A stretch of DNA of 45,663 nt from Caryophanales bacterium. GTDB taxonomy: Bacteria > Bacillota > Bacilli > Bacillales > Bacillaceae_J. A program made the position numbers and the translations under genes. Shown in pieces: positions 1 through 7,770 of the stretch (its first letter is position 1; the number at the start of each line of letters is the position of its first letter). The notes under the pieces were generated by a model. That model saw nothing but the letters and a program-made list of their open reading frames with translations, did no database searches and was not told the DNA's origin. The DNA lies in contig DULJ01000074.1 in NCBI GenBank assembly GCA_012840465.1, forward strand, positions 1 through 45,663, given 5' to 3'.

Positions 1-614
1 AGTTCGTCTAAAGTAACGTCAAGCTGAGCTTCAATCTTCTTTTCAAAAATAGATTGAGTCGCTTCAAGTTCTGCTTGTTGGATTAACCATTGTTCCTGTT
101 CAGCCTTTGATTTACGACCACGTTTTTTGGGTTCAGTTTTAATTTTTTCCTCCTTCGGAGGTGCTTGGTCTCTTGCTTCAAAGTGAGTTGCATCAATCGC
201 AACTGTATCATCCGAGATAAATCCTTCTGTGATTGCCTGATGTAGAATCATTTCTTGAACTTTTTCGAGAACGTTTGACTCGCTAATGAGTGTAACCATT
301 CTTGAATAAGCTGCTTCTGATGGAACAGAATCAGATACCAAAAAACCGCAATCAAGGCGGAAAATCATGTCAGGCTTAAGTCTCTTAACTAAATCCTTAA
401 TGAAAGGAATTCGTTCAGTTAGTCTAGCCACTAAGGAATAAATCATAGCTGCATAGTTAAGCTCAACAGGTCTACCTAATAGTGATTTCTTCGTTACCCG
501 TGCTAAGATAGGATCAATATCGATAGTAGAAAAAACAGCCTCAAATCGTTGGGTAGGTTCTAAATCGTATAAATCTTGTATGTCAAATAGGCTTCCTTGT
601 CGTATAATAGTCAT
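1..614 (-). CDS. IS1182-family transposase, N-terminal part
   Basis: The first 204 codons of a DDE transposase, open to the window edge. The reading starts MTIIRQGSLFDIQDLYDLEP and contains the DUF772-type N-terminal region (GRPVELNYAAMIYSLVARLT). It is followed by a segment like the start of the catalytic domain (SDDTVAIDATHFEARD) and a lysine-rich linker with KKRGRKSKAEQEQ. This layout is typical of IS1182-type transposases, which normally exceed 400 residues. The ATG at 614 follows an AGAGGA ribosome site. No stop or frameshift is seen in the visible part, so the element may be intact. It lies near the truncated kamA and could have been involved in that rearrangement, but it does not abut it. 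Confidence 0.8.
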   Translation of the reverse strand, partial: MTIIRQGSLFDIQDLYDLEPTQRFEAVFSTIDIDPILARVTKKSLLGRPVELNYAAMIYSLVARLTERIPFIKDLVKRLKPDMIFRLDCGFLVSDSVPSEAAYSRMVTLISESNVLEKVQEMILHQAITEGFISDDTVAIDATHFEARDQAPPKEEKIKTEPKKRGRKSKAEQEQWLIQQAELEATQSIFEKKIEAQLDVTLDE

Positions 615-685
615 AGGGAGTCTTCCTCTAGTCTTATAAGTTGGTGTAGTAACTACTTATTTCGACATTTTGGGGAGGTACTCCT
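1..685 (-). mobile_element. IS1182-type insertion sequence, 5' part (cut by window edge)
   Basis: This is the transposase start plus about 70 bp of upstream DNA, reading leftward off the window. The likely outer end is near 672-685, where a near-palindromic GGGGAGGTACTCC lies just before AT-rich DNA. Related GGGTACTTT strings occur at about 819 and 872, so the exact terminus is uncertain. The other end and the terminal inverted repeat cannot be compared because they lie outside the window. Confidence 0.6.
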
Positions 686-1374
686 TTTTTAATTCTTTGG
701 AAGCCTTGAGTCCGTAGGGCTCATATTAATGAAATTCATTCGACTAATTTAATGATAAAACTTAAAATTTATTTAGTGAATTGGAAGTACCAATCTCCTG
801 CTCAATTTCATGGGAAGGGTACTTTGTTTTTTTATTTTCAGAATGACGAAAATTATTCGGTAAGTAAATGGAGGGTACTTTTAAACGACTATTAATTCCA
901 ATACAGGTTAAATAGAAAGGTGAAAAAACATGAAACTTAACAAAAAATCGATCTATTTCTAAGTACTGGGAAATTATAGTCTGAACCGAATAGATAAAAT
1001 TCAGACGGTCCAGAGTATTATTCCCAAGTTGGGATATTAGTATTGTTCTGGAACAGAGTTTTTATCAAAATTATACCCCGAAATAGGTATATATTAGGAA
1101 AATGTTATGGGACGTGCAAATAATGGGAATTTGTTTAATATATTTTTAAAAAAGTGAAAGTGTGATAAAGGTGAAGGAAAAACCCCTCAATAAATACCCT
1201 TAAAAACTACATTGTACCCAGGATGGAAAAAATGAACAAATATTGAACTAATGGCTAAAGCGTTTATAAACCTATATGTAAATCTTAAAAATTATAACAA
1301 TAAAAAGATCAGATCTGAATTATTCAGCTGATTTTTTTGTAATAACACTATTATCCATACTTATTATAAAATAC
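686..1374. other. gene-poor AT-rich stretch
   Basis: No convincing gene was found. A short reading frame at 930-962 (ATG, 10 codons, preceded by AAAGGTG) starts MKLNKKSIYF and stops at once. It resembles the start of an exported-protein gene cut after its first codons. The only other clear structure is the terminator-like hairpin at 1308-1338. The stretch probably contains decayed DNA from the event that removed the front of kamA. Confidence 0.5.
1308..1338 (+). terminator. intrinsic terminator-like hairpin
   Basis: The stem is ATCAG plus CTGAA pairing with TTCAG plus CTGAT (10 pairs, two-base bulge, TTA loop), followed by seven T residues. No intact gene precedes it. It may be the leftover terminator of a lost gene, and it now isolates the kamA remnant from upstream transcription. 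Confidence 0.55.
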
Positions 1375-1779
1375 GTAGTCCCTACTTTCGTTGTTGATGC
1401 TCCTGGTGGAGGCGGGAAAATTGCGTTGCAGCCCAATTATGTGATTTCACAAAGTCCGACGAAAACGGTTCTTCGCAACTTCGAAGGAGTCATTACCACC
1501 TACCCAGAGCCGGAAAACTATGTAGGAGGTCGGGCCGACGACTATATAAATGAATTATTCCCAGGACTCATAAAAACGCCATCAAAAACTGGAATTACCT
1601 CATTAATGAACGACGAACAATTTAATCTTGTTCCAAAATCGCTACAGCGCCATGATCGCCGCCAAAATTTTAAACAAAGTCCAACCTACTCCTCGTTGAA
1701 AGAAAAGCGAGAAAAGCGCGATGAACTCAAAGAGAAAAAGTTTCAAGCCCAACTCAAAAAGGAGAATGAAAGTGAATGA
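1375..1779 (+). pseudogene. kamA: lysine 2,3-aminomutase, C-terminal remnant (5' truncated)
   Basis: The reading frame carries the conserved end of lysine 2,3-aminomutase: VPTFVVDAPGGGGKI, then QPNYVISQSPTKTVLRNFEG and a charged tail ending KKENESE. Homology begins at about 1375-1378 with no start codon or ribosome site. The frame upstream to about 1339 is open but not recognisable. The radical-SAM core (CxxxCxxC) and most PLP-binding residues are missing, since the full enzyme is over 400 residues and about 130 remain. The product cannot be an active aminomutase. A TTG at 1426 is an in-frame codon within homology, not a credible start. In B. subtilis kamA heads the yodP-yodT lysine cluster, which matches the genes that follow. 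Confidence 0.85.
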
Positions 1780-1860
1780 GCCACGGGGTCGGGTTCTCCG
1801 GCCCGGGGTCGGCGCTGGACTGGGCCAGAGGGTCGGGAACTGTGTCCCACCCCGAGAATT
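1780..1860. repeat. GC-rich dispersed repeat, copy 1
   Basis: A GC-rich island in an AT-rich setting lies between the kamA remnant and yokU. GCCACGGGGTCGGG (1780-1793) recurs exactly at 6330-6343, and GGGTCGGGAACTG occurs both here (about 1831-1843) and at the second site. Local stems such as GGCCC/GGGCC and GGGTCGGGA/TCCCACCCC are possible. It has no coding value. Confidence 0.6.
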
Positions 1861-1883
1861 TTTCCATGAATGGAGTGAAATGA

Positions 1884-2156
1884 ATGATTTGCGAATGGTG
1901 CGAGGCCGCTAATGCAGTGGAAACAACCTGTACTGTCTACTGGGAACTTCCGGATGGGTCAAGAGCAATTGAAATTACGGATACCCCCGGGATTTCATGT
2001 CCGGACTGTGGCATAGAATATCAGCCTGAAAACTTTATTGAAGAAATTGAAGACCAACTCATGCTTATTGATACAAAACAAATTGCCAAAACAATACCCT
2101 ACGAACAATTAATGCAATTACCTAAAATGCTAAAAAGAAATTACTTTAAATTTTGA
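1884..2156 (+). CDS. yokU: YokU family zinc-finger-like protein
   Basis: A 90-residue protein with two CxxC pairs, CEWC near the N-terminus and CPDC near residue 52, resembling the N-terminal zinc-binding part of MqsA-type proteins. The C-terminal half is predicted helical. YokU-type proteins are encoded next to lysine 2,3-aminomutase in Bacillus, and this one directly follows the kamA remnant. Its biochemical role is not known. The ATG at 1884 is preceded by GGAGTGA. The next gene, yodT, starts 95 bp downstream, after a hairpin repeat. The call rests on sequence resemblance and location. Confidence 0.8.
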   Translation: MICEWCEAANAVETTCTVYWELPDGSRAIEITDTPGISCPDCGIEYQPENFIEEIEDQLMLIDTKQIAKTIPYEQLMQLPKMLKRNYFKF

Positions 2157-2160
2157 TTGT

Positions 2161-2232
2161 GTGGGAACGCTGGGACGGTTCTCGTATTCCATGGAACAAA
2201 TGTGGAACACACGAACCGTCCCCATGTTCCAC
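2161..2232. repeat. GGGACGGTTC hairpin repeat, copy 1
   Basis: Arms GGGACGGTTC (2172-2181) and GAACCGTCCC (2213-2222) are perfectly complementary. An outer arm GTGGGAAC (2161-2168) also pairs imperfectly with GTTCCAC (2226-2232). The element fills the gap between yokU and yodT and ends about 20 bp before the yodT start. A longer reading frame through it would give yodT an extra N-terminus from 2153, which is rejected. The second copy lies at 4932-5006. Confidence 0.8.
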
Positions 2233-2251
2233 AAAGAAAGAGGGGATTCGC

Positions 2252-3592
2252 ATGAAGCGTTCCTTGTTGATTAAACCAATGATGAATGAATTTTACCCAA
2301 CTGTTACCCATGGAGATGGAATTTATCTATATGATGATTCCGGAAAAAAATATATCGATGGCTGCTCCGGTGCGGTCACAGCCAGCATTGGCCATGCCAA
2401 CCCTGAAATAATAGCAGCGATGCATGAACAAGCAAACAAAGTATCCTTTGTATATCGCTCTCAATTCACATCTGAGCCGGCTGAAGAACTCGCAAATAAG
2501 TTGAATTCACTTTTAAATACAAACGAAGACTATTGGTCCTTTTTTGTAAACAGTGGGTCTGAGGCAGTTGAGACGACCATGAAGATTGCCATCCAACATT
2601 GGCAGGAAAAAGGCAACTACCGGAAAAATAAAATACTTTCACGCTGGATCAGTTACCACGGGATTACCATTGGCGCCTTATCATTATCAGGCCATGTAAA
2701 ACGTCGTGAGCGCTTTGTCCACATTTTAGAAGATTACCCGGTTGTATCACCGGCTTATTGCTACCGTTGTCCATTCAATCAAAAGTATCCGGATTGTCAG
2801 CTATCTTGTGCCAACGATTTAGAAACAGCGATTGAGCGGGCAGGTGCAGATCAAATTGCTGCCTTTATTGCGGAACCAATTGTTGGTGCAGCGGGAGGTG
2901 CGATTACACCTCCGGATGGCTACTATCAAAAGATTAGAAAAATTTGTGATCGCCATCATATCCTGTTTATCGCGGATGAAGTGATGACCGGGCTTGGCAG
3001 GACGGGAAAAATGTTTGGCTTGGACCACTGGGGAGTAAGGGCCGACATCATAGCACTTGGAAAAGGGCTGAGTGCTGGCTATACCCCGATTGCAGCGGCA
3101 CTTGCTAGCGAAAAAGTTATGGAACCGATATTAAACGGTTCGAACTCTATTATGAGCGGCCATACCTTAAGTGCAAATCCACAATCAACGGCCACGGCTC
3201 TCGCTATTATTAATTTTATTGAAAAAAATAAGCTAGTTGAAAAGGTGCAGGGAAACGGGGAGTATTTGCTTCAAAAACTACAAGCATTAGCAGCAAACTC
3301 CCAAATAATTGGTGATGTCCGCGGTAAAGGACTCATGATTGGAATCGAATTTGTTTCAAATGTAAAAACAAAGCAACCATTCCCGAGAGTAGCACAGGTT
3401 ACGAAAAAGGTAGTCGATAAAGCAAGGGAAAAAGGTTTACTTGTTTACCCAGCATCTGCCGGCAAAGAAGGAGCACAAGGTGATGCGATTATTATCTCAC
3501 CCCCATTTATTATCACCAAACCGGAGATTGACGAGCTTGTTGCGATTTTAAAAGAAACCATTGAAGCGGTTCAAAATGAATTAGTGGGATAG
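2252..3592 (+). CDS. yodT: class-III aminotransferase, YodT type
   Basis: A PLP-dependent aminotransferase of 446 residues, close to the usual family length. Visible marks are the NSGSEAVE cofactor-phosphate motif, SYHG, the aspartate in FIADEVMTGLGRTG, and the Schiff-base lysine in ALGKGLSAGY. A cysteine-rich insert (CYRCPFNQKYPDCQLSC) could bind metal and is typical of YodT-like proteins. It probably transaminates a beta-lysine-derived intermediate in lysine breakdown; this is inferred from the cluster, not shown. The ATG at 2252 follows AAAGAGGGG. The longer frame from 2153 runs through a repeat and is not used. yodS follows after 12 bp, so the genes are probably one operon. Confidence 0.85.
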   Translation: MKRSLLIKPMMNEFYPTVTHGDGIYLYDDSGKKYIDGCSGAVTASIGHANPEIIAAMHEQANKVSFVYRSQFTSEPAEELANKLNSLLNTNEDYWSFFVNSGSEAVETTMKIAIQHWQEKGNYRKNKILSRWISYHGITIGALSLSGHVKRRERFVHILEDYPVVSPAYCYRCPFNQKYPDCQLSCANDLETAIERAGADQIAAFIAEPIVGAAGGAITPPDGYYQKIRKICDRHHILFIADEVMTGLGRTGKMFGLDHWGVRADIIALGKGLSAGYTPIAAALASEKVMEPILNGSNSIMSGHTLSANPQSTATALAIINFIEKNKLVEKVQGNGEYLLQKLQALAANSQIIGDVRGKGLMIGIEFVSNVKTKQPFPRVAQVTKKVVDKAREKGLLVYPASAGKEGAQGDAIIISPPFIITKPEIDELVAILKETIEAVQNELVG

Positions 3593-3604
3593 GAGGTAAA
3601 CAAC

Positions 3605-4306
3605 ATGCAAGCATCTCCACAAAGATTAATAAATAAAGTGGTTCCTATTGAGGAAGCAATGGCCTTTATCGAGGATGGATGCACCTTAATGTTTGGTGGG
3701 TTTGGAGGCGTCGGAAATCCACCAACATTAATTAATGAAATCATCCGAAAAGATGTTAAGGAATTAACATTAATAGGAAATGATACGGGCTTTCCTGATA
3801 TCGGAATCGGCCGAATTGTAAGCCGTGGCATGGCTAAGAAAATCATTGTGTCACATATCGGCTCGAATCCAATTGCCGGAAAATTAATGATGGAAGGCGA
3901 GTTGGAGGTTGAATTTTCACCCCAAGGAACATTAGTTGAACGAATTCGGGCAGGGGGAGTGGGCCTTGGCGGGATTTTAACAGATGTCGGTCTAGACAGT
4001 ATGGTTGAAGAAGGAAAACAAAAAATAACTGTCGCCGGAAAAGATTATTTGGTGGAAACAGCCCTAACAGCAGATGTGTCAATTGTCTATGCGAAAAAAG
4101 CAGATACATTTGGCAATCTAATCTATGAAACAAGCGCCAGAAATACAAATCCATTAGTCGCCATGGCTGGTAAATGGACGATAGCCGAAGTAGAAGAAAT
4201 TGTTGAAGTCGGTGAATTAAATCCGGAAGAAATCATCACACCGGGAATTTATGTCGATCGGGTTGTCAAAAGCAAAGGGGTCGATTGGAAATGGACATGG
4301 GAGTAG
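3605..4306 (+). CDS. yodS: CoA-transferase subunit A (AtoD/ScoA-like)
   Basis: A 233-residue alpha subunit of a 3-oxoacid-type CoA transferase. The N-terminal glycine-rich CoA-binding stretch (TLMFGGFGGVGNPPTLI) and the GNDTGFPDIG segment are typical, as is the later GIYVDRVV end. With YodR it should form a heteromer that moves CoA onto a keto acid from beta-lysine degradation. The ATG at 3605 follows AGGAGG with 8 bp spacing. The gene overlaps the start of yodR, as usual for paired subunits. Which acid is used cannot be read from the sequence; acetoacetate or succinyl-CoA usage remains possible. Confidence 0.87.
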   Translation: MQASPQRLINKVVPIEEAMAFIEDGCTLMFGGFGGVGNPPTLINEIIRKDVKELTLIGNDTGFPDIGIGRIVSRGMAKKIIVSHIGSNPIAGKLMMEGELEVEFSPQGTLVERIRAGGVGLGGILTDVGLDSMVEEGKQKITVAGKDYLVETALTADVSIVYAKKADTFGNLIYETSARNTNPLVAMAGKWTIAEVEEIVEVGELNPEEIITPGIYVDRVVKSKGVDWKWTWE

Positions 4307-4974
4307 ATGTGCGAAATCAAATTGCAAAGCGGGCAGCAAAGGAAATAAAGGATGGAATGATTGTAAATTTGGGGATCGGCATTCCATCCCTTATTCCTAA
4401 CCATCTCCCAAAAGATATACAGGTCATGTTTCATGCGGAAAATGGAATCTTGGGTGTGGGGAAATCTCCTGAAAAAGGGGCAGAGGACCCGACACTTTGT
4501 AATGCCGGCGGATTTCCGGTGACGACCGTGCCGGGGGCATCATTTTTTGATAGTGCCACTGCCTTTGGTATGATCCGCTCCGGTAATGTTGATTTAACCG
4601 TCCTTGGTGGATTAGAGGTTAGTGAAAAAGGTGATCTTGCTAATTGGATTGTACCGGGAAAAAGGGTGCCCGGGATTGGTGGTGCAATGGAACTGGCCAA
4701 AAAAGCAAAAAAAGTAATTGTCCTCATGAATCATTGCAATAAATATGGTGAACCCAAACTGCTCGTAAGCTGTGCACTGCCGTTAACGGCAAAGGCCTGT
4801 GTGAGTTTAATTATTACCGATATGGCTGTTATCGAAGTAACAGATCAAGGTTTTCTTTTAAAAGAGGTGATGGGACCTTACACAGTGGAAGAAATTAAAG
4901 AAAAAACGGCAGCCCCTATAATTGTTTCGCAGGAACATGGGGACGGTTCGGGTGTTCCTAAAATCACCGAATAA
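4291..4974 (+). CDS. yodR: CoA-transferase subunit B (AtoA/ScoB-like)
   Basis: The beta subunit of the same CoA transferase, about 227 residues. It has the catalytic glutamate in HAENGILGVG (about residue 50), the following NAGG segment, and GGLEVSEKGDLANWIVPGK. AAAGGGG lies 10 bp before the ATG at 4291; a TTG at 4285 is an alternative. The gene overlaps yodS by 16 bp. The last dozen residues (EHGDGSGVPKITE) are encoded by the left arm of a GGGACGGTTC hairpin repeat, so the native C-terminus has been replaced or extended by repeat DNA. The catalytic core is intact, so activity is still plausible. Confidence 0.87.
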   Translation: MDMGVDVRNQIAKRAAKEIKDGMIVNLGIGIPSLIPNHLPKDIQVMFHAENGILGVGKSPEKGAEDPTLCNAGGFPVTTVPGASFFDSATAFGMIRSGNVDLTVLGGLEVSEKGDLANWIVPGKRVPGIGGAMELAKKAKKVIVLMNHCNKYGEPKLLVSCALPLTAKACVSLIITDMAVIEVTDQGFLLKEVMGPYTVEEIKEKTAAPIIVSQEHGDGSGVPKITE

Positions 4975-5006
4975 GCATTCCTTCTGGAACATGAGAACCG
5001 TCCCTA
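4932..5006. repeat. GGGACGGTTC hairpin repeat, copy 2
   Basis: Arms GGGACGGTTC (4940-4949) and GAACCGTCCC (4995-5004) are exactly complementary, and each is preceded by GGAACATG. The left arm lies inside the yodR reading frame and supplies its last codons. The right arm lies in the gap before yodQ. Same family as 2161-2232. Confidence 0.8.
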
Positions 5007-5028
5007 TGTATCAAAGGAGGTTTGAGCC

Positions 5029-6309
5029 TTGGAAGATAACCGGCAGAAATTGTTACAGTCTCAAATTCATGACTGGCTTTTGAAAAATAAAGATTCTGGC
5101 ACGCGTCTTTTACAAAAGTTAGTGCAGGCTGATAGCACACAAGCAAATGAAAAAGGTGCACAGGGAATCGTCATAGAAGCTCTTCATGAAATCGGCTTGC
5201 GGGTTGATATTTGGGAGCAAGACGGTGATGAACTAGTACAACATCCTTATTTTGTATCGCCACGAACGGAATTTAAAGAAAGTCCCAATGTCGTCGGTGT
5301 AAAAAAAGGAACAGGCGGCGGGCGCTCCCTTATTTTAAATGGTCACATCGATGTCGTTCCTGCCGGAGACCTCGAGCAATGGGAACATCACCCGTTTAGC
5401 GGGAAAGTGGTTGAAGGAAAATTATATGGGCGTGGTGCTACCGATATGAAGGGTGGGAATGTGTCACTCCTATTGGCATTATCGGCCCTTCAACAGCTAG
5501 ACATACAACTAAAAGGGGACATTATTTTCCAAAGTGTAATTGAAGAGGAGAGCGGTGGGTCAGGTACGTTGGCGACTATTTTACGAGGCTATAAGGCCGA
5601 TGCGGCGATCATACCAGAGCCGACCAATATGAGAATTTTTCCGAAGCAACAGGGGTCAATGTGGTTTCGGATTCATGTAAAAGGGCGAGCAGCCCATGGT
5701 GGCACCCGTTATGAAGGTGTAAGTGCGATAGAAAAAGCGCTATTGGTAGTTGAATATATAAACAAGCTTGAAAAAAAGAGAAACGAAAGGATTGCCGATC
5801 CACTTTACAGCAAAGTACCGATTCCAATCCCGATAAACCTGGGCAAAATCGAAGGGGGAAATTGGCCTTCCTCCGTGCCGGACCATGTAAAACTGGAGGG
5901 GCGGATGGGTGTTTCTCCTGAAGAAACAATGGAAGAAGCCAAATTAGAGATGGAAGGCTGGATTGCAAAACTGCAAGAAGTAGACCCCTGGTTTGCCGAG
6001 CATCCAGTTGTTATTGAATGGTTTGGTGCCAGATGGGTACCTGGTGCAATAGATCTTGAACATGAATTAATGAATAAACTGATTACGAACTATCAGCAAA
6101 TTCAAGGCGAGACCCCAATAGTGGAAGCTTCACCATGGGGGACCGATGGTGGTTTGCTGACAAAAGTCGGAGGAACTCCAACCATTGTGTTTGGACCCGG
6201 TGTGACAGAAAAAGCACATCATCCTAACGAATACATCGAAATTGAAAAAGTGTTTGAAGCTGCTGAAATAATTGCATTAACGGTAATTGATTGGTGCAGT
6301 CTCCATTAA
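5029..6309 (+). CDS. yodQ: M20 family peptidase/deacylase, YodQ type
   Basis: A zinc-dependent M20/ArgE/DapE-like hydrolase of 426 residues. The metal and catalytic residues appear in order: LILNGHIDVVPAG (His and Asp), GRGATDMKGGN, the catalytic Glu pair in VIEEESGGSG, a further acidic ligand in AAIIPEPT, and a late His near KAHHPNEYIE. YodQ is thought to remove the acetyl group from an N-acetylated beta-lysine derivative; the substrate is inferred from the cluster. The TTG start at 5029 is chosen because AAAGGAGG stands 8 bp upstream. The following aminotransferase begins 78 bp downstream after a GC-rich repeat. Confidence 0.83.
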   Translation: MEDNRQKLLQSQIHDWLLKNKDSGTRLLQKLVQADSTQANEKGAQGIVIEALHEIGLRVDIWEQDGDELVQHPYFVSPRTEFKESPNVVGVKKGTGGGRSLILNGHIDVVPAGDLEQWEHHPFSGKVVEGKLYGRGATDMKGGNVSLLLALSALQQLDIQLKGDIIFQSVIEEESGGSGTLATILRGYKADAAIIPEPTNMRIFPKQQGSMWFRIHVKGRAAHGGTRYEGVSAIEKALLVVEYINKLEKKRNERIADPLYSKVPIPIPINLGKIEGGNWPSSVPDHVKLEGRMGVSPEETMEEAKLEMEGWIAKLQEVDPWFAEHPVVIEWFGARWVPGAIDLEHELMNKLITNYQQIQGETPIVEASPWGTDGGLLTKVGGTPTIVFGPGVTEKAHHPNEYIEIEKVFEAAEIIALTVIDWCSLH

Positions 6310-6315
6310 TTTGGA

Positions 6316-6352
6316 CCATGGGCGGTGGGCCACGGGGTCGGGAACTGCGGCT
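6316..6352. repeat. GC-rich dispersed repeat, copy 2
   Basis: GGGCCACGGGGTCGGGAACTG lies in the gap after yodQ. GCCACGGGGTCGGG is identical to 1780-1793, and the rest matches other parts of that first island. Reading through it would add about 21 residues to the next protein; this is rejected because the better ribosome site lies further down. Confidence 0.6.
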
Positions 6353-6387
6353 CGAATTGGTTCAATTTAACAAAAGGGGTGACTACT

Positions 6388-7713
6388 ATGACAAAAAGGC
6401 AAGAGGAGATTCAACAATTGGAGGAGCTTGATAAAAAGCACTTTCTTCACCCAACCACTTCAATTAAAGAACAGCAGGAAGCGGGTCCTGCTTTTATTTT
6501 TCAAAAAGGAAAAGGTATTTATTTAAAAGATATTAAAGGAACAATCCTCATTGATGGTGTGTCCTCCCTTTGGAATGTTAATGTTGGCCACGGTCGGAAG
6601 GAGTTAGCCAACGCTGCAAAGGCGCAGATGACAAAGCTTGCGTTTACTTCATGTTTTAATACGTTTAGCAATGAACCAGCGATTCGATTAGCCAAAAAAA
6701 TGGCTGACCTTACCCCGGAGACTTTGACAGCTACCTTCTTTACATCCGGTGGTTCAGAAGCCAATGATACCGCTTATAAACTTGCCCGCCATTATTGGCT
6801 TCTAAAAGGCCAACCGGAGCGAAAAAAAATCATCTCAAGAACAAAATCCTATCATGGCGTATCAATGGGGGCTACAAGCGCTACAGGATTGCAAGGCTTT
6901 CGTGAGTTTACAAAATCATTGGCGCCAGATTTCCACTTCGTTGACCATTTCGATACAGGGGCTTTACGCCGGTTAATTGAAGCAGAGGGACCCGAGACAA
7001 TTGCGGCTATTATTGCCGAGCCGGTGCAAGGAGCTGGTGGGGTTCATGTTGTACCAAAAGATTATTTCAAGGAAGTAAAAGATATTTGTACACAATATGG
7101 GATTTTGCTCATTACCGATGAAGTGATTACCGGGTTTGGACGTACCGGAAAATGGTTTGGCATGGAGCATTATGGTGTTACCCCGGATATGATGTGCTTT
7201 GCAAAGGGAATAACAAGCGGATATGCCCAGCTTGGTGGGGTTATGATTTCGGAGCAAATCCATAATGATTTGAAGGAGCTTTCTAGTGGCACATTATTGC
7301 ATGGTTATACGTATAGCGGGCACGCAATGGCCTGTGCTGTAGGGTTGAAAAATATTGAATTGATTGAGAAGGAAAACCTTGTTGAAAATGCAAGAGCAAG
7401 AGGAGAACAATTGCTTGAAGGCTTGGAATGGATTAAAAGCGAGAGAAAGATAGTAAGCACTGTTAGAGGGCTTGGGCTTATGGCCGCTTTAGATTTTGTT
7501 GATCAAAATCAGCAACCATTTCAACCGCCTGTTTCTCCGTTAATTTTTAAAGAAGCAGCCAAACTCGGGTTAATTTGCCGAGCGGTAACATTAAATGCCC
7601 AAGATACCATTGTTCTTGCGCCGCCACTTATTATCTCAAAAGAGGAAACTGAAAAAATTATTCATATTTTAAAAGAAGCCATTAAAACAGTTGAATTAAA
7701 CTATTACAATTAA
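6388..7713 (+). CDS. class-III aminotransferase, BioA-like (omega-transaminase)
   Basis: A second PLP-dependent aminotransferase, 441 residues. It has FTSGGSEANDTAYK, SYHGVSMGA, the aspartate in LITDEVITGFGRTG, and the catalytic lysine in CFAKGITSGYAQLGG, followed by TYSGHAMACA. It resembles 7,8-diaminopelargonate/omega-amino-acid aminotransferases but lies at the end of a lysine-degradation operon. A role in removing the other amino group of beta-lysine, or of a diamine, is therefore more likely than biotin synthesis. The ATG at 6388 has AAAGGGGTG upstream and is preferred over a frame start at 6325 inside the repeat. The exact substrate is unknown. Confidence 0.82.
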   Translation: MTKRQEEIQQLEELDKKHFLHPTTSIKEQQEAGPAFIFQKGKGIYLKDIKGTILIDGVSSLWNVNVGHGRKELANAAKAQMTKLAFTSCFNTFSNEPAIRLAKKMADLTPETLTATFFTSGGSEANDTAYKLARHYWLLKGQPERKKIISRTKSYHGVSMGATSATGLQGFREFTKSLAPDFHFVDHFDTGALRRLIEAEGPETIAAIIAEPVQGAGGVHVVPKDYFKEVKDICTQYGILLITDEVITGFGRTGKWFGMEHYGVTPDMMCFAKGITSGYAQLGGVMISEQIHNDLKELSSGTLLHGYTYSGHAMACAVGLKNIELIEKENLVENARARGEQLLEGLEWIKSERKIVSTVRGLGLMAALDFVDQNQQPFQPPVSPLIFKEAAKLGLICRAVTLNAQDTIVLAPPLIISKEETEKIIHILKEAIKTVELNYYN

Positions 7714-7730
7714 TTACCATCATTAACCCG

Positions 7731-7762
7731 CCCCTCCTAAGAAAAAATAGAAGTTAGGGGGG
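7731..7762 (+). promoter_or_regulatory. hairpin covering the ribosome site of the next gene
   Basis: CCCCTCCTAA (7731-7740) can pair with TTAGGGGGG (7754-7762) with one G-T pair and a 13-base A-rich loop. The right arm is the Shine-Dalgarno of the exported protein at 7771, so the stem would block its translation. It has no T tract, so it is not a good terminator. Function is inferred from structure only. Confidence 0.45.
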
Positions 7763-7770
7763 AGTAAGTG

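Noticed and set aside
1426-1779. 117-codon frame as an independent small protein
   Set aside because: Homology to lysine 2,3-aminomutase extends upstream of its TTG, so it is the tail of a truncated gene.
2153-2251. Extended N-terminus for YodT
   Set aside because: It is encoded by a hairpin repeat; the ATG at 2252 has a ribosome site and gives the normal family length.
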